Shown: piece after piece, positions 57,858 through 64,000 of the stretch
Layout of the letters: every line of letters starts with the position of its first letter
Position numbering within the stretch: the stretch's first letter is position 1
Assembly (NCBI RefSeq): GCF_009601505.1
Contig: NZ_WITC01000017.1
Location: 62,001-126,000, forward strand
Source: Sinorhizobium terangae
GTDB taxonomy: Bacteria > Pseudomonadota > Alphaproteobacteria > Rhizobiales > Rhizobiaceae
DNA: 64,000 bases
Direction: 5' to 3'
The notes under the pieces: generated by a model
What the model saw: the letters and a program-made list of their open reading frames with translations, nothing else
Database searches by the model: none
Told to the model about the DNA's origin: nothing
Program-made: the position numbers and the translations under genes

Positions 57858-58370
57858 TCAGCTCGTCACTTTCAAGACAAGCGGCTCATGCCCTGTCGCT
57901 TCCATGAAACGCAGCATGTCTTTCGACGCGATCGAGGTCGTCTGGTCGTTCGAGAGCGGGTGGCCGTTGATCGTGTCAAATTCCATCAACGCCTCGTCGA
58001 GAATGAACTTCACGTTGCCGCCCGTGTCGTTGATCGCGCCGAATGCGGTCACCGCGCCGGGGATGACGCCCAGATATTCCATCAGCTTTTCCGGCTTGCC
58101 GAAGGAAACCTTGCTCGCCGCGCCGATGACCTGATGGACGGTCTTCAGGTCCACCGTAGCGTGCTCCTCGACGGTCAGCAGGAAATAGTTGTCCTTCTTA
58201 TCCTTCACGAACAGGTTCTTTGTATGTCCGCCGGGAATTTCGTCGCGCAGCGCCACCGATTCGGCCACCGTGAAGACCGGCGCATGGCGCTTCGTCGTGT
58301 GTTCGATCCCAAGGTCGTCGAGAAAACGGAACAGGTCCTCCGCGGTCTTCGGCTCAGCCTCGCTCATCAT
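57858..58370 (-). CDS. YbaK/ProX-type aminoacyl-tRNA deacylase
   Basis: 170 aa, a prolyl-tRNA editing-domain protein (INS superfamily): LGIEHTTKRHAPVFTVAESVAL, GGHTKNLFVKDKKDNYFLLTVEE and VSFGKPEKLMEYLGVIPGAVTAFG, the last being the substrate pocket. It should hydrolyse Ala-tRNA(Pro) made by mistake. ATGs at 58370 and 58367 follow AGGAAGGA; either is usable. Confidence 0.93.
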   Translation of the reverse strand: MMSEAEPKTAEDLFRFLDDLGIEHTTKRHAPVFTVAESVALRDEIPGGHTKNLFVKDKKDNYFLLTVEEHATVDLKTVHQVIGAASKVSFGKPEKLMEYLGVIPGAVTAFGAINDTGGNVKFILDEALMEFDTINGHPLSNDQTTSIASKDMLRFMEATGHEPLVLKVTS

Positions 58371-58599
58371 CAAATCCTTCCTGTCGTGGCGATTTTCGCC
58401 CTGCTTTACGGAGAACAGGCGCGCTCCGCAATCTCAGGCGCGGCGATTCTCAGGGGCTGGTGCGGCATGTGGGCGGAAGCCGTTCACGCTTCCCATGCGG
58501 TGCGCACTCTTGACCAACATGCGTCAGTGGAAAACACCAGCATTTCCAGGCTTTCTGGATTGCCCCGAAAAAATTCTTCGCATTTGCGTCATTTCCCTG

Positions 58600-58628
58600 T
58601 TGCATTTGAAAAAGGCTTAGGCCATATA
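58600..58628 (+). promoter_or_regulatory. Likely promoter of tRNA-Gly
   Basis: TTGCAT, 17 bp, CATATA, about 66 bp upstream of the tRNA. It is the best promoter-like match in the 324-bp gene-free stretch 58371-58694, which otherwise holds the short promoter region of the deacylase gene and no ORF. Confidence 0.5.
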
Positions 58629-58694
58629 GCGCCCGTCGCCGCAAGACGGGGCGGCACCACGGTCCACCGACTACCCCCGGGCCGCGGATGATGA

Positions 58695-58769
58695 GCGGGT
58701 GTAGCTCAGGGGTAGAGCACAACCTTGCCAAGGTTGGGGTCGGGCGTTCGAATCGCCTCACCCGCTCCA
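58695..58769 (+). tRNA. tRNA-Gly (anticodon GCC)
   Basis: 75 nt with encoded CCA. Acceptor GCGGGTG pairs with CACCCGC, the D-arm is GTAGCTCAGGGGTAGAGCA, the anticodon stem is AACCT...AGGTT around loop TGCCA, and the T-arm is GGCGTTCGAATCGCC. It stands alone. Confidence 0.98.
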
Positions 58770-58837
58770 ATTTTCCAACCACTTCATTTCATTGTCGCCT
58801 TGGCCTCTATCGTTGAGCCACGCTGCTTTAACGTGGG

Positions 58838-58886
58838 GTGCGTCCAATCGGACGCGCAAAGACCCTAGCACTTTGAATTACTGCAG
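58838..58886. repeat. RIME-like repeat, partial copy 8
   Basis: GTGCGTCCAATCGGACGCGCAAAGACCCTAGCACTTTGAATTACTGCAG: the first stem (GCGTCC/GGACGC) and linker are retained, the second palindrome is absent. It fills the gap between tRNA-Gly and galM. Confidence 0.65.
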
Positions 58887-58899
58887 CCGCAGCAGCCCC

Positions 58900-59916
58900 T
58901 CAGCTCTTCATAAATACGTAGTCCGTCTCCTGACGCAGCGTTTTACCCGGCCTGAGCACCGCGTTCGGAAAACCTTCGTGATTGATGGCGTCGGGCCAGA
59001 TTTGCGTTTCGAGGCAGAAGCCGGCGAAGGGGCCGTAGCGGCGGCCCTCCAGGCCCGGCACCGGCACGTCGAGCTTGAAGCCGGTATAGAGCTGGATGCC
59101 GGGCTCGGTCGTCAGCACTTCCAGCGAAATCCCGGAATTGATGCTGCGCACCAGCGCCACCGAGTGTTTTTCCATCCGCTCCGGCGAGAGACAGAAATTG
59201 TGGTCGTAGGTGATCTTTTCGCCTTCCGTCTGCCGTCGCAGCGAGGTCATTTCCCTGAGATCGAAGGCCGTGCCGGCAACGGCGCGGATTTCGCCGGTCG
59301 GGACCTGCCGCTCGTCGGTCGGCAGATAGTGATCGGCGGCGATCATGATGTCATGGCCGAACACGTCGTCGCTGCCGTCGAGATTGAAGTAGCTGTGCTG
59401 GCAGACATTGGCGAGCGTCGGGGCATCGGTTTCCGTTGCGTAAGCGACGTTCAACACGCCACCGGGTTTCAGCGTATAGCTGCAGGTGGTCGTGCAATTG
59501 CCGGGATAGCCGGCCCGTCCGTCGGGATCGGTGATCCTGAGCGTTACGCGATCCTCTGCAAGGTCGATAATCGTCCAGTTGCGGTTGGCGATGTTATCGC
59601 TGCCACCGTGAAGATGGGTCACACCCTTTTCGTTGCGCTCCAGCTGATAGGCCTTGCCGTCGAGCGTGAAACGTCCGCCGCCGATGCGGTTGGCGTTGCG
59701 GCCGGGGGTCGCGCCGAAATAGGACGAATGCGCAGGATAGCTGTCGAAATCCTCGAAACCGAGCACCAGCGGCGGCTGGTGCCCTTCGAGCCGCAGGTCC
59801 TGGATGACCGCCCCCCAGGTGATCACCTTCGCGGTCAAGCCGCCGCCTCTGAGCGTCACGCGATGAACCGGTTCACCGGAGGGCAGGTGACCGAAGATTT
59901 CCATGTCCGCGCTCAT
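58900..59916 (-). CDS. galM: Aldose 1-epimerase (mutarotase)
   Basis: 338 aa GalM-type mutarotase interconverting alpha and beta anomers of hexoses. Landmarks: GATPGRNANRIGGGRFTLDGK, THLHGGSDNIANRNW (catalytic His region), NVCQHSYFNLDGSDD (second His) and the catalytic Glu near FAGFCLETQIWPDAINH. Length is normal. No sugar-transport neighbours are in the window. Confidence 0.95.
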   Translation of the reverse strand: MSADMEIFGHLPSGEPVHRVTLRGGGLTAKVITWGAVIQDLRLEGHQPPLVLGFEDFDSYPAHSSYFGATPGRNANRIGGGRFTLDGKAYQLERNEKGVTHLHGGSDNIANRNWTIIDLAEDRVTLRITDPDGRAGYPGNCTTTCSYTLKPGGVLNVAYATETDAPTLANVCQHSYFNLDGSDDVFGHDIMIAADHYLPTDERQVPTGEIRAVAGTAFDLREMTSLRRQTEGEKITYDHNFCLSPERMEKHSVALVRSINSGISLEVLTTEPGIQLYTGFKLDVPVPGLEGRRYGPFAGFCLETQIWPDAINHEGFPNAVLRPGKTLRQETDYVFMKS

Positions 59917-60011
59917 CTTGTCTCCATCTTCTGCGAGTCGGCGTCAACCTGCGGTATTTCCGGCGACGCGGCAACCGGAAAGTCATACTTTTCCTCTGCC
60001 TGCGTCCGGCT

Positions 60012-60112
60012 GCCCCTCATCCGCTGCCGCGACCTTCTCCCCACTTGCGGGGAGAAGGACATGCCGCTCCGCCCACGCCCCCTCTGCCCGCAGGCGGAGC
60101 GAAGGGGCAAGC
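60012..60112. repeat. CCCCTCATCCG-type intergenic repeat, copy B
   Basis: GCCCCTCATCCGCTGCCGCGACC followed by the CTTCTCCCC-ACTTGC-GGGGAGAAGG hairpin, then a CCCGCAGGCGGAGCGAAGGGGC segment. It shares its opening with the copy at 62439. It lies between galM and the VWA gene. Confidence 0.7.
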
Positions 60113-60126
60113 GCCGTACGCGTCGT

Positions 60127-61311
60127 TCACCGCGACAGTTCCTTCGTCGCGGCCTGCAGGCCGGCGAGCGTCAGCGGAAACATCCGGCCGCCGAAGAGGG
60201 CGCGGATCATGCCGATCGACTGGGTGTGGCGCCAATGCTCCTCGGGAACCGGGTTGAGCCAGATCGAGCGCGGGAAATGCGCCGTGATGCGCGTGAGCCA
60301 GAGTGCGCCGGCTTCGTCGTTCCAGTGTTCGACCGATCCGCCCGGATGGCTGATCTCGTAAGGGCTCATCGAGGCATCGCCGACGAAGATGGCGCGATAG
60401 TCGCCGCCGAAGGTGCGCAAGAGCTCCGCCGTGCGGGTCACATCGACGCGCCGGCGGCGATTGTCCTTCCACAGGCCCTCATAGACGCAATTGTGGAAGT
60501 AGAAATAGTCCATGTGCCGGAATTCGCCGCGCGCAGCCGAGAAGAGTTCTTCCACGACGCGGATATGGTCGTCCATCGATCCGCCAACGTCGAAGAACAT
60601 CAGGAGCTTGACCGCGTTGCGCCGCTCCGGCCGTGTCACGACGTCGAGATAGCCATGCTCGGCGGTGGAGCGGATCGTGCCGGAAAGATCGAGTTCCTCG
60701 GCAGCGCCCTCACGCACCCAGCGCCTCAGCCGTTTCAGCGCCACCTTGATGTTGCGCGTGCCGAGTTCGACCGTGTCGTCATAGTCCCTGAATTCACGCC
60801 GGTCCCAGACCTTGACCGCGCGCCGATGACGCGAGCCCTCCTGGCCGATCCTCACCGCTTCCGGATTGTAGCCATAGGCGCCGAAAGGTGAGGTGCCGTC
60901 GGTGCCGATCCATTTCGAGCCGCCCTGATGGCGGCCGGTCTGCTCCGCAAGCCGCTGGCGCAGCGTTTCCATCAGCTTGTCGAAGCCGCCGAGCGCCTCG
61001 ACGAGCTTCTTCTCCTCCTCTGTCAGGTATTTCTCGGCAAGTTTCTTCAACCACTCCTCGGGAATGATTGCCTCACCAAAGGCCTCCGATGGGGAAACCG
61101 CTTCCAGACCGGCAAAACAATGCCGGAACACCCTGTCGAACCGGTCAATGTGGCGCTCGTCCTTCACCAGCGCTGCGCGGGCGAGGAAATAGAAGGCCTC
61201 GACGTCGAAGGTCGCGATTCCCGTCTCCATTCCCTCGATCAAAGACAGGAACTCCCGGAGCGTCACCGGGACTTTCGCGGCCTTCAATTCGAGGAAGAAG
61301 GGGATGAACAT
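60127..61311 (-). CDS. VWA domain-containing protein, CoxE-like
   Basis: 394 aa. The N-terminal half is the helical CoxE-type region (MFIPFFLELKAAKVPVTLREFL, then VEAFYFLARAALVKDERHIDRFD). The C-terminal VWA domain has a near-MIDAS DVGGSMDDH where a DxSxS site would be, so Gly replaces the first Ser. MoxR AAA+ ATPases pair with such VWA proteins to insert cofactors or remodel complexes; the moxR gene is just beyond metA. Target unknown. It starts 6 bp after the metA stop. Confidence 0.9.
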   Translation of the reverse strand: MFIPFFLELKAAKVPVTLREFLSLIEGMETGIATFDVEAFYFLARAALVKDERHIDRFDRVFRHCFAGLEAVSPSEAFGEAIIPEEWLKKLAEKYLTEEEKKLVEALGGFDKLMETLRQRLAEQTGRHQGGSKWIGTDGTSPFGAYGYNPEAVRIGQEGSRHRRAVKVWDRREFRDYDDTVELGTRNIKVALKRLRRWVREGAAEELDLSGTIRSTAEHGYLDVVTRPERRNAVKLLMFFDVGGSMDDHIRVVEELFSAARGEFRHMDYFYFHNCVYEGLWKDNRRRRVDVTRTAELLRTFGGDYRAIFVGDASMSPYEISHPGGSVEHWNDEAGALWLTRITAHFPRSIWLNPVPEEHWRHTQSIGMIRALFGGRMFPLTLAGLQAATKELSR

Positions 61312-61317
61312 CGAGGC

Positions 61318-62244
61318 TCAATGGTCTCCCGTGCCGATCTTTTCGAGCTCGTAGGGCGTCGTCTGGTACATCTCGTTGATCCAGTTGCCGAAAAAGAGAT
61401 GCGCGTGGCTGCGCCAGCGGTTCTGCGGCGGCAGGTCCGCATCATTGTGCGGGAAATAATCGTGCGGCAGCTTGATCGGCACGCCGGCATCCACGTCGCG
61501 GAAATATTCGTCCGACAAGGAGGTCGAATCATACTCCACGTGGTTGAACATATAGAGCCGGTTGCCTTTCTTCTCGTGCACCAGGCAGACGCCCATCTCC
61601 TTCGATTCCATCAGGATTTCGAGCTCCGGCACGCGGTCGATGTCGGCGCGGCGCACCTCGGTCCAGCGTGAAACCGGCACGGCGAAATCGTCGGAAAATC
61701 CGTTCAGATAGACCGAGGAGGGTTTCAGGTTCTGGTGGCGGTAGACGCCGAAGGCCTTTTCCTTGAGCGGGTGTTTCGGAATGCCGTGGAAATGGTAGAT
61801 CGCCGCCATCGCGCCCCAGCAGACGTTCATCGTCGAATGTACGTTCGTCGCCGTCCAGTCGAAGATGCGCTGCAGTTCCTTCCAGTAGGTGACGTCCTCG
61901 TATTCGAGCGTCTCGACCGGCGCGCCAGTGATGATGAAGCCGTCGAACTTGCGGCCCTTCACCTCCTCCCAGGTCTCGTAGAAGGCGAGCAGGTGATCCT
62001 CGGGCGTGTTCTTCGGCCGGTGGCCGTTGACGCGGACCAGCGTCAGCTCGACCTGCAGCGGCGTCGCGCCGATCAACCGCGCCATCTGGATCTCGGTCTT
62101 GATCTTGTTCGGCATGAGGTTCAGGAGCCCGATCTGAAGCGGGCGGATGTCCTGACGGATCGCCACGGTCTCGGTCATCACCCGCACGCCCTCATGCACA
62201 AGGGTTTCGAAGGCGGGCAGCGTATCGGGAATCTTGATGGGCAT
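61318..62244 (-). CDS. metA: Homoserine O-acetyltransferase (MetA family)
   Basis: 308 aa, the first step of methionine synthesis from homoserine. Catalytic Cys142 is in [12 protein letters not shown]; the His-Glu pair is in MFNHVEYDS. Residue 111 (TGAPVE) is Glu; Glu111 marks acetyl-CoA use, whereas E. coli has Gly111 and uses succinyl-CoA. Database names often say O-succinyltransferase; the sequence argues for acetylation. The ATG at 62242-62244 is preferred. A SAM-II riboswitch and a terminator lie upstream. Confidence 0.96.
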   Translation of the reverse strand: MPIKIPDTLPAFETLVHEGVRVMTETVAIRQDIRPLQIGLLNLMPNKIKTEIQMARLIGATPLQVELTLVRVNGHRPKNTPEDHLLAFYETWEEVKGRKFDGFIITGAPVETLEYEDVTYWKELQRIFDWTATNVHSTMNVCWGAMAAIYHFHGIPKHPLKEKAFGVYRHQNLKPSSVYLNGFSDDFAVPVSRWTEVRRADIDRVPELEILMESKEMGVCLVHEKKGNRLYMFNHVEYDSTSLSDEYFRDVDAGVPIKLPHDYFPHNDADLPPQNRWRSHAHLFFGNWINEMYQTTPYELEKIGTGDH

Positions 62245-62263
62245 GGGGTCCACTCGATCAATA

Positions 62264-62297
62264 CAAAAAAACCGGCGGCGAGATGATCGCGACCGGT
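62264..62297 (-). terminator. Terminator hairpin in the metA leader
   Basis: On minus: ACCGG-TCGCGATCATCTCGCCG-CCGGT followed by TTTTTT, 20 bp before the metA start and 25 bp after the SAM-II aptamer. Placement fits transcription attenuation controlled by the riboswitch. Confidence 0.7.
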
Positions 62298-62321
62298 CCT
62301 TGGAAATCCACTTTTCCTCGG

Positions 62322-62376
62322 CCCTTTAGCGATTTCTTTAACGTGGCTGCAAGCCGGCCGGCCAAATCACCACGGT
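62322..62376 (-). promoter_or_regulatory. SAM-II riboswitch controlling metA
   Basis: On minus the leader reads CGTGGTGATTTGGCC...GGCTTGCAGCCACG, then TTAAAGAAATCGCTAAAG. P1 is CGTGG pairing with CCACG, and the 3' tail ATCGCTAAAG can pair back with the GTGATTT loop to make the pseudoknot, as in the SAM-II family first found before alphaproteobacterial metA. High S-adenosylmethionine should shut metA expression off. Confidence 0.93.
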
Positions 62377-62438
62377 TTGTTTGATAGCGCGGTAAGTGGC
62401 TGGCGGTCAATGAAAAACGATTCGGCTCCGTCGCGGCC

Positions 62439-62551
62439 GCCCCTCATCCGGCCTACCGGCCACCTTCTCCCCGCAAGCGGGGCGAAGGAGACTCGCGGCA
62501 CCCTCTTAAGTCCCTCGCCCCGCTTGCAGGGAGAGGGTTAGGGTGAGGGGC
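62439..62551. repeat. CCCCTCATCCG-type intergenic repeat, copy C, with inverted ends
   Basis: A 113-bp element from GCCCCTCATCCGGCC to GGTTAGGGTGAGGGGC. The outermost GCCCCTCA/TGAGGGGC are inverted repeats, and the inside carries CTTCTCCCCGCAAGCGGGGCGAAG and CTCGCCCCGCTTGCAGGGAGAG. It lies between the MoxR gene stop and the SAM-II element. Confidence 0.75.
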
Positions 62552-62571
62552 AAAGGTAGGTACCATATGGA

Positions 62572-63411
62572 TCATCCGTCGCGGCGCGCCATGAAGGCCA
62601 GGCGCTCGAAGAGATGTACATCCTGCTCGTTCTTCAACAGCGCCCCGTGCAGCTTCGGCAGCATTGTTTTTGGGTCGGCGCGCAGATCCGCCGGATCGAT
62701 CTCGTCGGCGACCAGCAGCCGAATCCAGTCGAGCGCCTCGGAGGTCGAGGGTTTCTTCTTCAGCCCCGGCACTTCGCGGATGCCGTAGAAGGCGGTGAGT
62801 GCCGCCGACAGCAGCGTCTTGCGGATGCCTGGGTAGTGCACCTCGACGATGCGCGCCAGCGTCTCGGCATCGGGGAAGCGGATGTAATGGAAGAAGCAGC
62901 GGCGCAAAAAGGCGTCCGGCAGTTCCTTCTCGTTGTTGGAGGTGATGATGACGATCGGCCGGTGCCGCGCGTGGATCGTTTCGCCGGTCTCGTAGACGTG
63001 GAACTCCATCCGGTCGAACTCCTGCAGGAGGTCGTTCGGGAACTCGATGTCCGCCTTGTCGATCTCGTCGATCAGCAGCACGGTTTTCCGCGGCGCCTCG
63101 AAAGCCTGCCAGAGCTTGCCCTTGCGAATGTAGTTCTTCACGTCATTGACGCGGAGATCGCCAAGCTGGCTGTCGCGCAGCCGCGAGACGGCGTCGTATT
63201 CGTAAAGCCCCTGCTGCGCCTTGGTCGTCGACTTGACGTTCCACTCGATGAGATCGAGACAGAGGGCGGCCGCGATTTGGCGTGCAAGCTCGGTCTTGCC
63301 GGTGCCGGGCTCGCCCTTGACGAGAAGCGGACGCTCCAGCCGGATTGCCGCGTTGACGGCGATCATCAGGTCCTTGTCGGCGATATAGTCGGCCGTGCCT
63401 TCGAACTGCAT
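62572..63411 (-). CDS. MoxR family AAA+ ATPase
   Basis: 279 aa. Walker A is GEPGTGKTEL (33-42), Walker B is VLLIDEIDKADIEFPNDLL, sensor 1 is IVIITSNNEKELPDAFLRRC, with the RRC(F)FHYI arginine finger area. MoxR proteins work with VWA partners; the likely partner is the protein at 60127-61311, separated by metA. Function in rhizobia is undetermined. Confidence 0.94.
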   Translation of the reverse strand: MQFEGTADYIADKDLMIAVNAAIRLERPLLVKGEPGTGKTELARQIAAALCLDLIEWNVKSTTKAQQGLYEYDAVSRLRDSQLGDLRVNDVKNYIRKGKLWQAFEAPRKTVLLIDEIDKADIEFPNDLLQEFDRMEFHVYETGETIHARHRPIVIITSNNEKELPDAFLRRCFFHYIRFPDAETLARIVEVHYPGIRKTLLSAALTAFYGIREVPGLKKKPSTSEALDWIRLLVADEIDPADLRADPKTMLPKLHGALLKNEQDVHLFERLAFMARRDG

Positions 63412-63456
63412 GGGCTTCTCTTCGGTCTCTCTACGCTCAGTTGGAGAGCACAGGCT

Positions 63457-63837
63457 TCACCCGCGAAGCGCCGTAACCTCGATCTCGATCAGCATTTCCG
63501 GGCGGATGAGATCGCAGACGATCATCGTCGCCGCCGGGCGGATGTCGCCGAACATCTCGCCGAAGATCGGAAAGACCCGGTCGGCAAAGCTCGCGTCCGT
63601 GACGTAGTAATGGTTGCGCACGACATCCGAAAGCGAGAATCCGGCCTCCTTCAAGGCGCCCTCGATCGTCTTCAGGCAGTTGCGCGCCTGTTCCTCCACC
63701 GTCTCCGGCATCGTCATGGTCGCATAGTCATAACCGGTCGTACCGGAGACGAAGCACCAGTCCCCCTTGACGACGGCACGCGAATAGCCTGCCGTCTTTT
63801 CGAAAGGGGAACCGGATGAGATGAGCTTGCGCGTCAT
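63457..63837 (-). CDS. RidA family protein
   Basis: 126 aa, YjgF/YER057c/UK114 (Rid) superfamily: FVSGTTGYDYATMTMPETVEEQARNCL and VVRNHYYVTDASFADRVFPIFGEMFGDIRPAATMI, ending IEIEVTALRG. The conserved active Arg (DIRPA) is present, fitting an imine/enamine deaminase. 12 bp after the leuD stop, so perhaps in one transcript. Confidence 0.93.
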   Translation of the reverse strand: MTRKLISSGSPFEKTAGYSRAVVKGDWCFVSGTTGYDYATMTMPETVEEQARNCLKTIEGALKEAGFSLSDVVRNHYYVTDASFADRVFPIFGEMFGDIRPAATMIVCDLIRPEMLIEIEVTALRG

Positions 63838-63849
63838 GGGCGCCCGCGC

Positions 63850-64000
63850 TTACGCCCAGGGGCGCGATGCGGCGTTTTTCTGCTCGAAGCTATCGATGGC
63901 GCTCGCCTTCTCCAGCGTCAGGCCGATGTCGTCGAGGCCGTTCAGAAGGCAATGGCGTTTGAAAGCATCGACCTCGAACTTGACCGAACCGCCGTCGGGG
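63850..64000 (-). CDS. leuD: 3-isopropylmalate dehydratase small subunit, 3' end only
   Basis: The last 49 codons are present before a TAA at 63850-63852, starting beyond the window. The tail contains [19 protein letters not shown] and ends ASRPWA, a very characteristic LeuD C-terminus. LeuD with LeuC isomerises 2- to 3-isopropylmalate in leucine synthesis. Confidence 0.94.
   Translation of the reverse strand, partial: PDGGSVKFEVDAFKRHCLLNGLDDIGLTLEKASAIDSFEQKNAASRPWA

Noticed and set aside
60127-61311. CO dehydrogenase maturation protein CoxE in the strict sense
   Set aside because: No coxL/coxM/coxS or other cox genes are nearby and the VWA metal site differs; only a CoxE-like label is justified.

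Overview
The window reads as chromosomal DNA of a Rhizobiaceae alphaproteobacterium, most likely Sinorhizobium/Ensifer or a close relative. Grounds: high GC content; the mdh-sucC-sucD-sucA order; a SAM-II riboswitch before metA; a GTTC-N7-GTTC SOS box before imuA-imuB-dnaE2; an Irr-type iron box before bfd-bfr; a Brucella Omp19-like lipoprotein; and many copies of a RIME-like palindromic intergenic repeat. I assigned the genus from gene content alone. Almost everything is core housekeeping sequence. I saw no prophage, IS element, CRISPR array, integrase or toxin-antitoxin locus.

Layout. 1-5.8 kb (minus): TCA genes sucA (cut by the window edge), sucD, sucC, mdh. 6-8.6 kb (minus): zapE, an Omp19-like lipoprotein and secreted msrA. 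8.9-12.3 kb (minus): sdhC-sdhD-sdhA-sdhB. 12.6-13.3 kb (plus): a secreted protein of unknown function with a duplicated 11-residue motif. 13.4-16.9 kb (minus): a methyltransferase, EVE and YciI proteins, gpsA, tsaD. 17.1-23.1 kb (plus): hemC, hemD, a mitofilin/Mic60-like protein, hemY, a TerB-like protein, a glutamine amidotransferase. 23.1-30.6 kb: an MFS transporter, yggT-yggU, ppa, an acetyltransferase, typA and a Tat-exported PhoD phosphatase with a candidate Pho box. 30.8-34.7 kb is the least conventional stretch: a KTSC protein, an amidase, a 53-residue protein, several inverted repeats, an unrecognised protein paired with a DUF429 protein, and tRNA-Ser(CGA).

35-48.2 kb (mostly plus) is a long growth, translation and envelope block: rplU, rpmA, two overlapping GNAT genes, a minus-strand EEP-family hydrolase, obgE, proB, proA, nadD, rsfS, rlmH, an EnvC-like factor, ctpA, a YibQ-type deacetylase and rppH. 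48.3-49.2 kb (minus) holds iron storage (bfd-bfr). 49.4-55.2 kb (minus) is the SOS mutagenesis cassette. 55.3-58.8 kb: a zincin, Trm112-like, LON-domain, thioredoxin-TPR and ProX-type deacylase genes, and tRNA-Gly(GCC). 58.9-64 kb (minus): galM, a VWA protein, SAM-II-controlled metA, a MoxR ATPase, a RidA protein and the 3' end of leuD.

The genes connect mainly through central metabolism (2-oxoglutarate to oxaloacetate via SucAB, SucCD, Sdh and Mdh; heme; proline; NAD; methionine) and through cell-envelope and ribosome maintenance. Regulatory sites seen directly give three conditional modules: SOS (imu), iron (bfd-bfr) and S-adenosylmethionine (metA). A fourth, phosphate (phoD), is more tentative. 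I found no clearly new multi-gene system. The best leads are the secreted protein with the selected 11-mer repeat, the pair at 33.25-34.6 kb, the Pho and iron boxes, palindromic repeat sequence forming the end of nadD, and the moxR-metA-VWA arrangement.
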